DNA of 9,641 bases, taken from Bacteroidota bacterium (GTDB lineage Bacteria; Bacteroidota; Bacteroidia; NS11-12g; UBA9320). The translations under genes were made by a program, and so were the position numbers. How positions within the stretch are numbered: position 1 is the first letter of the stretch; the number at the start of each line of letters is the position of its first letter. The notes beneath the pieces are model-generated. The model worked only from the letters and a program-made list of their open reading frames with translations. It made no database searches and was not told where the DNA came from. This document shows positions 1 to 6,800 of this stretch, in pieces. The DNA is taken from the NCBI GenBank assembly GCA_003484585.1, contig DNBZ01000130.1, positions 1 to 9,641 on the forward strand, read 5' to 3'.

Positions 1-166
1 ACTGATGGTGAGTAAGTCCACTTACACAGATTTCTCCGTATTTATGACCAGCAGCAGCCGGGTTATATGCTTGCAATACATCCTTAAAATGAGTGTAGTA
101 AGGATCTTGCTGAGCATAAGAATAAAATGCAAATAGAACTGCGGCTAAGGTTAGTATTTTTTTCAT
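1..166 (-). CDS. PorP/SprF-family type IX secretion-associated membrane protein, N-terminal fragment (cut by window edge)
   Basis: The minus strand reads ATG at 166-164 and stays open to the left edge, giving 55 codons. The protein begins MKKILTLAAVLFAFYSYAQQ, a lysine-led hydrophobic signal peptide with likely cleavage after A18 (YSYA|QQ). It continues QQDPYYTHFKDVLQAYNPAAAG, with positions running 19-40. The pattern of A-Q-x-D-P-x-(Y/F)-T-x-F followed by N-P-A-x-A-G is the hallmark start of PorP/SprF proteins, predicted outer-membrane beta-barrel proteins linked to type IX secretion and gliding in Bacteroidota. The usual length is about 300 residues, so most of the gene lies outside. It sits 90 nt downstream of ftcD on the same strand. 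Family assignment rests on this N-terminus only; these proteins occur in many paralogues, so the exact role is unknown. Confidence 0.72.
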   Translation of the reverse strand, partial: MKKILTLAAVLFAFYSYAQQDPYYTHFKDVLQAYNPAAAGHKYGEICVSGLTHHQ

Positions 167-203
167 TAATCTATTTTCTGGTTTAAGTATATTCCTACAG
201 GTA

Positions 204-211
204 CAATATTA
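204..211 (-). promoter_or_regulatory. Weak candidate -7 element for the PorP/SprF-like gene
   Basis: On the minus strand this reads TAATATTG, one mismatch from the Bacteroidota -7 consensus TAnnTTTG. It would place the transcript start about 30 nt before the ATG at 166. No TTG/TTTG is present at the expected 17-23 nt upstream, so this is a weak call. The rest of the 90 bp gap shows no terminator-like hairpin, so read-through from ftcD is possible. Confidence 0.25.
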
Positions 212-256
212 ACGATTTTTTGACAACTCATATTGCCATTTTTACATTAAGATGAA

Positions 257-1945
257 TTAACTAATGGCTGAGTGTACTTCTGCTATTAATTTATTAAGTC
301 TTGATTTTGATGAATTTAGCAATGATTCCGCTTTGTTGTTCAGCGAAGTTGCAAAAGCCTTGTCACTCAAATCTTTTGTGTTAATTCTAATATTCATGTA
401 TGCTCCTTCTACTGCACAAATAGTGCACAGAGCTCCTACGCCGGCATCTGTAATAGAAGCTGCATTGCCATTTTTTAACATTTCTTCTAATAATTCGCAA
501 TTTTTATTTGCCGTCTCCATCACTTGATAAGGAACCTCAGCTGCATATTGACTTGCTTTTTCTATTGCATCTATTCTTGCTTTTTTATCACTGGCGGTAT
601 CTTTTGGCATTCTGATAGCATCTATTATTCCATTAAAAGAACGCGTATCTTCATCTACTAAAAAAAGAAGCTCTTTTCTTATTTTCTGCCCTTTTTCGGC
701 CCATTCAGAAAAATAACCCAGCTTATCTTCCCAGCCAGGCTTATTAGCTGATAGATTAGACACCATAGTACCTAGCGAAGTACCAAGAGCTCCTACATAT
801 GCAGAAATACTGCCTCCGCCTGGAGCCATACTCTCAGACGCTGTTTCTATTGTTAGGTCTTTAGCAGTTAGAGAAACTAGGGGCTCACTGCTTGCATCTT
901 GCAGTTGGTATTCTATTATTTTCTTTTGTGGGTCAAAAGGTGCTAACTCATCCAGTCCTAGAGATTTTACAGCGATATGGATAAGCTCCGCATCATCTAC
1001 ACCTATTGATCGTTCTTGTTTTTTTAGAAAGTGTTTTCCTGCATCTAGCATAGCTTGCAAGGGGATTAACCCAACTAGCTCACTGCCTGTTATTCTTACA
1101 CCTCGTTCTATGCAGCTTTCTCTTACCGCATCAAAGAAAATGTGGATGGGTGTTTCATTAAAATTAGTAAGATTAGCACTTACTTGAGCTACGTTATACT
1201 CGTATATAAACCATCCTACGGCTTGTACAGACTTACATTTTCCAGGTACTCGTACGGATTCACCGTTTTCGTCTGTTACTATTTTTCCATTAAACGGGTT
1301 TCCTTCTCGCAGTACTCTGCCTGTTTCTCTTACATCAAAGGCTATTCTATTAGCTATACGAGTAGATTTAGTATTTAGGTTTATGTTATAAGCTATCAAA
1401 AAATCTCTAGCACCTATTACCGTAGCACCACTTCTGGCACTGTATTCTGCCGGTCCAAAATCAGGTTTCCATTCTGGTTGTTTTATTTTAGTAAAAAAGC
1501 CTTCGTACTCACCACCTCTTATTATAGCCAATACATTTCTTTTTGTATTGGGTTGAGATGCACCGTATAGGTAGGTAGGAATGTGCGTGTTTTCGCCCAC
1601 TCTCTTAGCTAGTTTTATTGCCCATTCTGAGGTTTCTTCCATACTAATGTTAGCCACAGGAATAAGCGGACACACATCTGTAGCTCCCATTCTGGCGTGC
1701 TCACCCGTCTGCTTGCTCATATCTATGAGTTCGCCAGCTTTCACTATTGCCTTAAAAGCAGCATCTATAACAGCTTGTGGAGTACCTACGAAAGTGACTA
1801 CAGTTCTATTGGTAGCGGCTCCGGGATCTACATCTAGTAGTTTTACCCCATCTACACTTTCTATTTCATTGGTTATTTGTTTAATGATAGAAAGGTCTCT
1901 GCCTTCACTAAAATTGGGTACGCATTCTATAAGTTGTTGATTCAT
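257..1945 (-). CDS. ftcD: Bifunctional glutamate formimidoyltransferase / formimidoyltetrahydrofolate cyclodeaminase
   Basis: This 562-residue protein is a full-length fusion of the kind known from animal FTCD (about 540 residues) and many Bacteroidota. The formiminotransferase part spans roughly residues 1-330, starting IECVPNFSEGRD (6-17). It carries the GEHARMGATDVCPLIPV block at 81-97, where H83 matches the catalytic histidine (His82 in pig FTCD). The helical cyclodeaminase domain runs from about 362 to 558, with the APGGGS loop at 374-379 and TDAGVGA at 499-505. The enzyme moves the formimino group from formiminoglutamate to tetrahydrofolate and then releases ammonia to give methenyl-THF, the last step of one histidine degradation route, in the cytoplasm. 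No other hut gene is in the window. The ATG at 1945 directly precedes the conserved N-terminus, and a -7 element lies 22 nt upstream. The gene diverges from truA. Both domains look intact. Confidence 0.95.
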   Translation of the reverse strand: MNQQLIECVPNFSEGRDLSIIKQITNEIESVDGVKLLDVDPGAATNRTVVTFVGTPQAVIDAAFKAIVKAGELIDMSKQTGEHARMGATDVCPLIPVANISMEETSEWAIKLAKRVGENTHIPTYLYGASQPNTKRNVLAIIRGGEYEGFFTKIKQPEWKPDFGPAEYSARSGATVIGARDFLIAYNINLNTKSTRIANRIAFDVRETGRVLREGNPFNGKIVTDENGESVRVPGKCKSVQAVGWFIYEYNVAQVSANLTNFNETPIHIFFDAVRESCIERGVRITGSELVGLIPLQAMLDAGKHFLKKQERSIGVDDAELIHIAVKSLGLDELAPFDPQKKIIEYQLQDASSEPLVSLTAKDLTIETASESMAPGGGSISAYVGALGTSLGTMVSNLSANKPGWEDKLGYFSEWAEKGQKIRKELLFLVDEDTRSFNGIIDAIRMPKDTASDKKARIDAIEKASQYAAEVPYQVMETANKNCELLEEMLKNGNAASITDAGVGALCTICAVEGAYMNIRINTKDLSDKAFATSLNNKAESLLNSSKSRLNKLIAEVHSAIS

Positions 1946-1966
1946 GTGTTGTGTCTAAATTGTAGG

Positions 1967-1974
1967 CAAAAATA
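1967..1974 (-). promoter_or_regulatory. ftcD promoter, -7 element
   Basis: The minus strand reads TATTTTTG, a perfect match to the Bacteroidota -7 consensus TAnnTTTG. Its downstream end is 21 nt before the ftcD ATG, so the transcript would start near 1960 with a short leader of about 15 nt. The upstream -33 TTG is not clear: only GTG is found at about the right spacing (1996-1998). Its upstream region overlaps that of the truA promoter on the other strand. Confidence 0.5.
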
Positions 1975-2016
1975 GAATTCCATCTAAATAAATAGCACCT
2001 TCCTAAAGATACAAAA

Positions 2017-2024
2017 TATATTTG
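2017..2024 (+). promoter_or_regulatory. truA promoter, -7 element (overlaps a possible TTG start)
   Basis: The sequence TATATTTG matches TAnnTTTG exactly. The expected transcript start, 5-7 nt downstream, falls near 2029-2031, only a few bases before the GTG at 2034. The last three bases of the element are the in-frame TTG at 2022, so that codon would not be in an mRNA made from this promoter. No TTG is visible 17-23 nt upstream. Confidence 0.45.
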
Positions 2025-2033
2025 CCACGCAAA

Positions 2034-2777
2034 GTGAGATACGCATTAGAGTTAGCATATAAAGGAACCAACTATAGAGGGTGGCAATCACAGCTTAATG
2101 GCACAACCTTGCAAGAGGTAATAGAGGCAGAGCTGAGCAAACTGTACCAGACCCGGATTACGATAATGGGCTGTGGTAGAACAGATGCGGAAGTGCATGC
2201 TTCCTATTTTGTAGCTCATTTTGAAGCTTATCAAGAAATGCCACATCGTTTTTTATTTAGGCTAAATCAAATGCTACCTAAAGATATTGCGATTTATACT
2301 GTTTCGGAAGTAACCGATACATTTCATGCTAGATTTTCTGCTACGTATCGTAAATACATATACAAAACAACGTTCGTCAAGAATCCTTTTGACGAAGATG
2401 GAGTACTTTTTCTATACCAGACACCAGATATAGTACTAATGAACCAAGCGTGCAAAGTATTGTTAGTACATACAGACTTTGCTTCGTTTTGTAAAAGAAC
2501 TGCTGATAATAAAACAACTATTTGTGATCTAATGGAGGCAGAGTGGAAGATGGAACAAGGTAATCTTGTGTTTCATGTAAAGGCTAATAGGTTTTTACGC
2601 AATATGGTAAGAGCTTTGGTAGGGACTCTCCTGGAAATAGGAAATGGTAAAACTAGGATAGAAGATCTAGAAGCAATATTAAAAAGTGGAGAGCGAAGTA
2701 AAAGTGGCAAAAGTGTAGCTGCCAAAGGACTTTACTTAGCAGATATAGGATACAATTGGGATGAGTACAGAAAGTAA
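2034..2777 (+). CDS. truA: tRNA pseudouridine(38-40) synthase TruA
   Basis: TruA converts uridines 38-40 in the tRNA anticodon arm to pseudouridine. Counting from the GTG at 2034 the protein has 247 residues, normal for the family (about 240-270), and begins MRYALELAYKGTNYRGWQ, as many Bacteroidota homologues do. The catalytic motif GRTDAEVHA is at 48-56, with D51 the nucleophile. FHARFSA follows at 97-103, DFASFCK at 148-154 and FLRNMVR with VGTLLEIGNGK at 187-206. The glycine usual in GRTDxGVHA is replaced by E53. The frame has no ATG start: the upstream stop is TAA at 2004, and only TTG (2022, adding four residues) or GTG (2034) remain. I prefer GTG because it matches the family N-terminus and because TTG lies inside a -7 element. 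The end overlaps the ABC transporter gene by 17 nt, suggesting coupled expression. Confidence 0.93.
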   Translation: MRYALELAYKGTNYRGWQSQLNGTTLQEVIEAELSKLYQTRITIMGCGRTDAEVHASYFVAHFEAYQEMPHRFLFRLNQMLPKDIAIYTVSEVTDTFHARFSATYRKYIYKTTFVKNPFDEDGVLFLYQTPDIVLMNQACKVLLVHTDFASFCKRTADNKTTICDLMEAEWKMEQGNLVFHVKANRFLRNMVRALVGTLLEIGNGKTRIEDLEAILKSGERSKSGKSVAAKGLYLADIGYNWDEYRK

Positions 2778-4509
2778 CAAAACAGGAGCAGCATTAGATT
2801 TCAAGATCATAGCTCGGATTATTCGGTTGGCACGACCGTATAAAAAAGTGCTATGGACTGCTGTGGGTCTTACACTAGCTCTCACCATACTAGCCCCTAT
2901 CAAACCTATTTTGGTGCAATACACCATAGATAATTATATAGCTGTAGGTGATAAAAACGGAATAGTATTTTTTACGGGTTTGATCTTAGTGCAAATTCTA
3001 TTGCACTCCGCTATCCTTTTTATGCATACGTATACTAGCAACCTACTTGGGCAAAATGTTATAAAGGACTTGAGAATGCGTGTTTATAATCACATTCTTT
3101 CTATGAATAGCTCCTTCTTTGATAAGAGCAAGGTGGGCATGTTAGTCACAAGGTCGGTATCTGACGTAGAGACGGTTTCTAATTTTTTCTCTCAGGGCTT
3201 TATTTCTATCATAGGAGACCTAGCACAGATAGTAGTAGTACTAGGAGTCATGTTTTACTACAGCTGGGAGCTCACGCTTATCTCATTATTGGTGCTTCCT
3301 ATTCTTTTGGTTTCGTCAGAACTCTTCAGAAGAGGCGTACGTAAGTCTTTTCAGAAAGTACGCCTGCAGGTTTCTAAGCTCAATTCTTTTGTGCAAGAGC
3401 AGATAGTAGGAATGGAAGTAGTACAGGTATTTGGTAAGCAAGAGCAAGAATTTAATAAGTTTGAGAAAATAAATCGCGGGCATCTGGACGCATACAAGCA
3501 GTCCATATTCTACTATGGAGTATATTTTGCTATTGTAGAGATACTTACAAGCTCAGCACTAGCCTTAATAGTCTGGTACGGTGTAGGGGCAGAAGTGAGC
3601 ATCGGGCTAATTACTTCTTTTATTCTTTTCATCAATATGATTTTTAGACCTATTCGTTTTATAGCAGATAGGTATAATACTATGCAAATGGGCGTGGTAA
3701 GTAGTGAGCGAATATTTGCTCTGTTAGATGATAATAAAGAAAAAGAAGTGCAAGGCACTAAGCACATCAAAGAATTTAAGGGAGACATCGTTTTTAATAA
3801 TGTTTGGTTTGCCTATATAGATGAAGATTATGTACTAAAGGATATAAGTTTTAACCTAGAGTCTGGCAAAAGTATGGCCATAGTAGGTGCTACTGGAGCA
3901 GGTAAATCTAGTATCATAAACCTGATAACGAGACTATATGCTATACAAAAAGGGGAGATATTGGTAGATGGTATAAATGTGAATGACATAACTACGCATA
4001 GCCTCAGAAAAGAAATAGGAGTAGTGCTTCAAGATGTTTTCTTATTTGCCGGAACCATAGCCGAAAATGTAAATCTAAAAAATGATAGAATAACTCAAGC
4101 TAAGTTAGAGGCCGCTGCCGATTCTATTAATGCAAGTGATTTTATAGAATCGTTGGAAAAAGGGTGGGAATATGAGGTAATGGAGCGAGGTAGTTCCCTT
4201 TCTGTAGGGCAAAGACAATTGATTAGCTTTATACGTGTTATGGCTGCAGATCCTAGTGTATTGATACTAGACGAAGCCACTTCTAGTGTAGATTCTGAAA
4301 CAGAAGAACTAATACAAGCAGCTACCCAGAAGCTAATGAAGGGACGTACATCTATAGTAATAGCCCACAGACTCTCTACTGTGAAAGAAGCAGATACTAT
4401 TTTGGTACTAGATAAAGGTAGAGTGGTAGAGCAAGGAACCCACGAAGAATTACTTGCCAAAGAAGGAGTATATAATGAGTTATTTCAAAAGCAGTTTGAG
4501 CTTACTTAG
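2761..4509 (+). CDS. ABC exporter half-transporter (MdlB/YheH/MsbA type), fused membrane and ATPase domains
   Basis: This 582-residue protein has the exporter layout of six transmembrane helices then one nucleotide-binding domain. Hydrophobic segments lie near 31-50, 67-90, 147-166, 168-187, 250-274 and 280-297. The ATPase domain starts at about 342 with Walker A GATGAGKS (376-383), Q-loop Q424, signature LSVGQ (480-484), Walker B LILDE (501-505) with catalytic E505, D-loop SSVD (508-511) and H-loop H536. The signature has V in place of the first G of LSGGQ, a variant known from MdlB- and YheH-type subunits, which pair with a second half in other bacteria. No partner gene is adjacent, so it may act as a homodimer or with a subunit elsewhere. 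The substrate (lipid, peptide or drug) cannot be read from sequence. The ATG lies inside the truA end, so the two genes are probably cotranscribed. Confidence 0.92.
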   Translation: MSTESNKTGAALDFKIIARIIRLARPYKKVLWTAVGLTLALTILAPIKPILVQYTIDNYIAVGDKNGIVFFTGLILVQILLHSAILFMHTYTSNLLGQNVIKDLRMRVYNHILSMNSSFFDKSKVGMLVTRSVSDVETVSNFFSQGFISIIGDLAQIVVVLGVMFYYSWELTLISLLVLPILLVSSELFRRGVRKSFQKVRLQVSKLNSFVQEQIVGMEVVQVFGKQEQEFNKFEKINRGHLDAYKQSIFYYGVYFAIVEILTSSALALIVWYGVGAEVSIGLITSFILFINMIFRPIRFIADRYNTMQMGVVSSERIFALLDDNKEKEVQGTKHIKEFKGDIVFNNVWFAYIDEDYVLKDISFNLESGKSMAIVGATGAGKSSIINLITRLYAIQKGEILVDGINVNDITTHSLRKEIGVVLQDVFLFAGTIAENVNLKNDRITQAKLEAAADSINASDFIESLEKGWEYEVMERGSSLSVGQRQLISFIRVMAADPSVLILDEATSSVDSETEELIQAATQKLMKGRTSIVIAHRLSTVKEADTILVLDKGRVVEQGTHEELLAKEGVYNELFQKQFELT

Positions 4510-4514
4510 CACTA

Positions 4515-4522
4515 TATTTTTG
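4515..4522 (+). promoter_or_regulatory. Possible distal trpS promoter, -7 element
   Basis: TATTTTTG is a perfect TAnnTTTG match starting six bases after the ABC transporter stop codon. A TTTG lies upstream at 4495-4498, but the 16 nt spacing is slightly short. Transcription would start near 4528, giving a leader of about 80 nt for trpS. The copy at 4586 has better spacing and is the more likely main promoter. Confidence 0.3.
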
Positions 4523-4562
4523 GCAAGGTGTGGAGAGCTTCGGTGTTTAAATATCCACATCA

Positions 4563-4593
4563 TTGGTAAAGTATGGTAGTCGTTCTATTTTTG
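4563..4593 (+). promoter_or_regulatory. trpS promoter (-33 TTG, -7 TATTTTTG)
   Basis: This is the best-formed promoter in the window. TTG at 4563-4565 is followed by 20 nt and then TATTTTTG at 4586-4593, fitting the Bacteroidota arrangement TTG-N17-23-TAnnTTTG. The transcript should start near 4599, giving a leader of only about 12 nt before the trpS ATG at 4611. Such a short leader leaves no room for a T-box or trp attenuator. Confidence 0.6.
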
Positions 4594-4610
4594 ACCCTTC
4601 ATAAGTAAGA

Positions 4611-5609
4611 ATGGCAAGAGTAGTATCAGGTATAAGACCCACAGGAAAGTTGCATCTAGGTAACTATTTTGGTGCGGTAAAAAACTTTCTAAAAATGCAA
4701 GAAGAGCATGAGTGCTTTTTTTTTATAGCTGATATACATTCGCTTACCACACATCCTACTCCGGGAGATTTACATGCTAATGTACATCAAGTATTGGCAG
4801 AGCACCTAGCTATGGGAGTAGATCCCGAAAAATGTGCACTATTCGTACAGAGTGACGTGCCCGCTATAAGCGAATTATATACCTATATGAATATGAATGC
4901 ATATATGGGCGAGCTAGAGCGTAGTACTTCTTTTAAAGATAAGATTAGAACTCAAAAGGAAAATGTGAACGCAGGTTTACTTACCTACCCTGTGCTTATG
5001 GCAGTAGATATACTTGTACATCACGCAGAGATGGTTCCCGTAGGCAAAGACCAGCAGCAGCATCTAGAGATGACACGTACCTTTGCTAATAGGTTTAATC
5101 ATATGTACGGCCAAGATTATTTCAAAGAACCACAAGCCTACAGTGGAGGTGGAGACTTGGTAAAAGTGCCAGGACTTACTGCACAAGGCAAGATGAGTAA
5201 GAGTAGTGGAGACGCAGATACTATAATGTTCGACGAGGAGGAGAAGGGACTGAGAAAAAAAATAATGCGAGCAGTTACAGATAATGGACCTATGGAGCCA
5301 GGGCAACCTAAAAGCGAAGGACTTCAAAACCTTTTCGATATTATGGGTTTGGTTTCAGAAAGTAATACCATAGATCATTTTGAAGCTCTGCACCAAGATG
5401 CCACTATACGTTACGGTGATCTTAAAAAACAACTAGCAGAAGATGTAGTGAAATTCGTTTCGCCTATCAAAGAAAGAATAGATCACTACAAACAAGATAC
5501 AGCAGCATTGGCCAAAGCAGCTAAGATAGGAGCAGAGAAAGCCAATGAAAGTGCCGAAAAAACATTGAAAGAAGTAAGAGAAATAATAGGCTTCAAAAAA
5601 TTTTACTAA
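4611..5609 (+). CDS. trpS: Tryptophan--tRNA ligase
   Basis: This class I aminoacyl-tRNA synthetase activates tryptophan with ATP and loads it onto tRNA(Trp). The 332-residue length is normal for bacterial TrpRS. It opens SGIRPTGKLHLGNYFGA (6-22), containing the HIGH-type motif HLGN at 15-18. The mid-domain block YPVLMAVDILVHHAE (126-140) continues into VPVGKDQQQHLEMTR (142-156). The KMSKS loop is perfect at 194-198 within GKMSKSSGD. The ATG at 4611 starts the conserved N-terminus, and a well-formed promoter is just upstream. The 27 nt gap to the kinase gene shows no promoter or terminator, so the two are probably cotranscribed up to the hairpin at 6275-6312. Confidence 0.96.
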   Translation: MARVVSGIRPTGKLHLGNYFGAVKNFLKMQEEHECFFFIADIHSLTTHPTPGDLHANVHQVLAEHLAMGVDPEKCALFVQSDVPAISELYTYMNMNAYMGELERSTSFKDKIRTQKENVNAGLLTYPVLMAVDILVHHAEMVPVGKDQQQHLEMTRTFANRFNHMYGQDYFKEPQAYSGGGDLVKVPGLTAQGKMSKSSGDADTIMFDEEEKGLRKKIMRAVTDNGPMEPGQPKSEGLQNLFDIMGLVSESNTIDHFEALHQDATIRYGDLKKQLAEDVVKFVSPIKERIDHYKQDTAALAKAAKIGAEKANESAEKTLKEVREIIGFKKFY

Positions 5610-5636
5610 AACCTTAAATTAAATAAATCAAAAGAG

Positions 5637-6251
5637 ATGCATATAGCCATAGCAGGAAACATTGGGTCAGGAAAAACCACACTAACCAAATTGTTATCAA
5701 AACATTACGATTGGGAACCACATTATGAGGCGATGGATGATAATCCATACATTACAGATTTTTATGATGATATGATGCGTTGGTCATTCAACTTACAAAT
5801 TTATTTTCTGCATACCCGCTTTAGTAGTTTGTTGCAGGTCAAGGCTAATCCTAAAACCATAATACAAGATAGGACCATCTACGAAGATGCATACATCTTT
5901 GCACCTAACTTACACGCTATGGGGCTTATGAGTACGCGTGATTTTGATACGTATCAAGCTCTTTTTACCAATATAAAAACAAGCGTAGATGCTCCAGACC
6001 TCATGATATACTTGAGAAGTAGTATAGGCAATATTGTAAGTCAGATACAGAAGCGTGGCAGAGAGTATGAAGATAGCATACGTCTAGATTATCTAAAGCG
6101 TCTAAATGAACGCTACGAAGCATGGATAAGTACCTACAAAGAAGGTAAACTTCTTATTATAGATGTAGATGATATTGATTTTGAAAATGATCCAGAGCAT
6201 TTAGGTGCCATCATTAGCAAGATAGATGCTGAGATAAACGGGTTATTTTAG
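5637..6251 (+). CDS. Deoxynucleoside kinase (dCK/dGK family)
   Basis: The 204-residue protein phosphorylates deoxynucleosides to monophosphates with ATP for dNTP salvage in the cytoplasm. The P-loop GNIGSGKT is at residues 7-14, beginning just after the first beta strand, which confirms the ATG. E31 (HYEAMDDNPY) matches the family's substrate-binding/catalytic glutamate, and the LQIYFL segment at 53-58 carries the conserved base-contacting glutamine. The DRTIYED motif at 78-84 corresponds to the family's (E/D)RS motif. The arginine-rich lid is near 139-144 (KRGREYE). The length of about 200 residues is normal. Whether it prefers deoxyguanosine, deoxyadenosine or deoxycytidine cannot be told. 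It follows trpS by 27 nt and ends before a strong hairpin. Confidence 0.9.
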   Translation: MHIAIAGNIGSGKTTLTKLLSKHYDWEPHYEAMDDNPYITDFYDDMMRWSFNLQIYFLHTRFSSLLQVKANPKTIIQDRTIYEDAYIFAPNLHAMGLMSTRDFDTYQALFTNIKTSVDAPDLMIYLRSSIGNIVSQIQKRGREYEDSIRLDYLKRLNERYEAWISTYKEGKLLIIDVDDIDFENDPEHLGAIISKIDAEINGLF

Positions 6252-6274
6252 TCCTGTATTAATCTCAATAAGCC

Positions 6275-6312
6275 ATAAAAAAAGACGATGCATTAGCATC
6301 GTCTTTTTTTAT
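6275..6312. terminator. Bidirectional intrinsic terminator between the kinase gene and ribH
   Basis: A perfect inverted repeat has the core GACGATGC (6284-6291), loop ATTA (6292-6295) and GCATCGTC (6296-6303). It is flanked by seven A on the left (6277-6283) and seven T on the right (6304-6310), and pairing extends to 17 bp. Both strands read a GC-containing stem followed by a U tract. It sits 23 nt after the kinase stop and 11 nt after the end of ribH, so it can end both converging transcripts. Confidence 0.92.
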
Positions 6313-6323
6313 TAGTGAAATTT

Positions 6324-6791
6324 TTAAGCCCTCTCCAGCAACTTCAGTATCGTCCAAGCAGCTTCTTCGCCTTTGTGTCCGTGCTTGCCACCTGATCGTT
6401 CTACAGCTTGCTGCTGGTTTTCTGTAGTAAGTAATCCAAAGGCCACAGGTATATTGTGTTGTATTGTGACATTGGCTATTCCATTTGCCACGGCATCACA
6501 TATAAAATCGAAGTGACGTGTTTCTCCTTGTATTACTACACCTAAACAGATTACAGCATCAAAACCTTCAGAAGCTAGTTTGTTAGCCCCATATATAAGC
6601 TCATACGAGCCAGGTACGTCCCAAACTGTGATGTTTGTTATGCCTGCTTTTTGCAGTGTGTCTAGTGCACCTTGTTTTAGCTTACTGGTGATTTCACTAT
6701 TCCACAGTGCAGTTACTACACCTATTTTGAAATTAGTATGTGGCAAACGAATTTCTTCGTTTAAGAAAGTTTGGCTAGAATAATCTGCCAT
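6324..6791 (-). CDS. ribH: 6,7-dimethyl-8-ribityllumazine synthase
   Basis: RibH condenses 5-amino-6-ribitylaminouracil with 3,4-dihydroxy-2-butanone 4-phosphate to form lumazine, the next-to-last step of riboflavin synthesis. The 155 residues are the normal family length. Visible motifs are FKIGVVTALWNSEIT (21-35) with W30 at the substrate-stacking position, the VPGSYE loop at 59-64, GVVIQGETRHFDF (84-96) with catalytic H93, and TTENQQQAVERSGG (122-135) containing the phosphate-binding arginine R132. Such proteins assemble as pentamers or 60-mer capsids; sequence alone does not tell which. The gene lies 9 nt after the TPR gene stop, so it is very likely in the same transcript. No other rib gene is present. 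Confidence 0.96.
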   Translation of the reverse strand: MADYSSQTFLNEEIRLPHTNFKIGVVTALWNSEITSKLKQGALDTLQKAGITNITVWDVPGSYELIYGANKLASEGFDAVICLGVVIQGETRHFDFICDAVANGIANVTIQHNIPVAFGLLTTENQQQAVERSGGKHGHKGEEAAWTILKLLERA

Positions 6792-6800
6792 AAGCTCTAA

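Noticed and set aside
264..1940. Several open frames on the plus strand within ftcD
   Set aside because: They lie opposite a well-conserved enzyme gene, have no family features or promoters, and are shadows of its codons.
3513..4460. Open frames antisense to the ABC transporter gene
   Set aside because: They mirror conserved exporter and ATPase codons and show no recognisable protein features.
4528..4560. Weak stem-loop after the ABC transporter (TGTGGA with TCCACA, loop of 19 nt)
   Set aside because: Only 6-7 pairs with a long loop and no T tract, so it is not a credible intrinsic terminator.
4510..4610. Possible T-box or trp leader in front of trpS
   Set aside because: The gap is only 101 bp, shows no leader peptide with tryptophan codons and no T-box features, and the proximal promoter leaves about 12 nt of leader.
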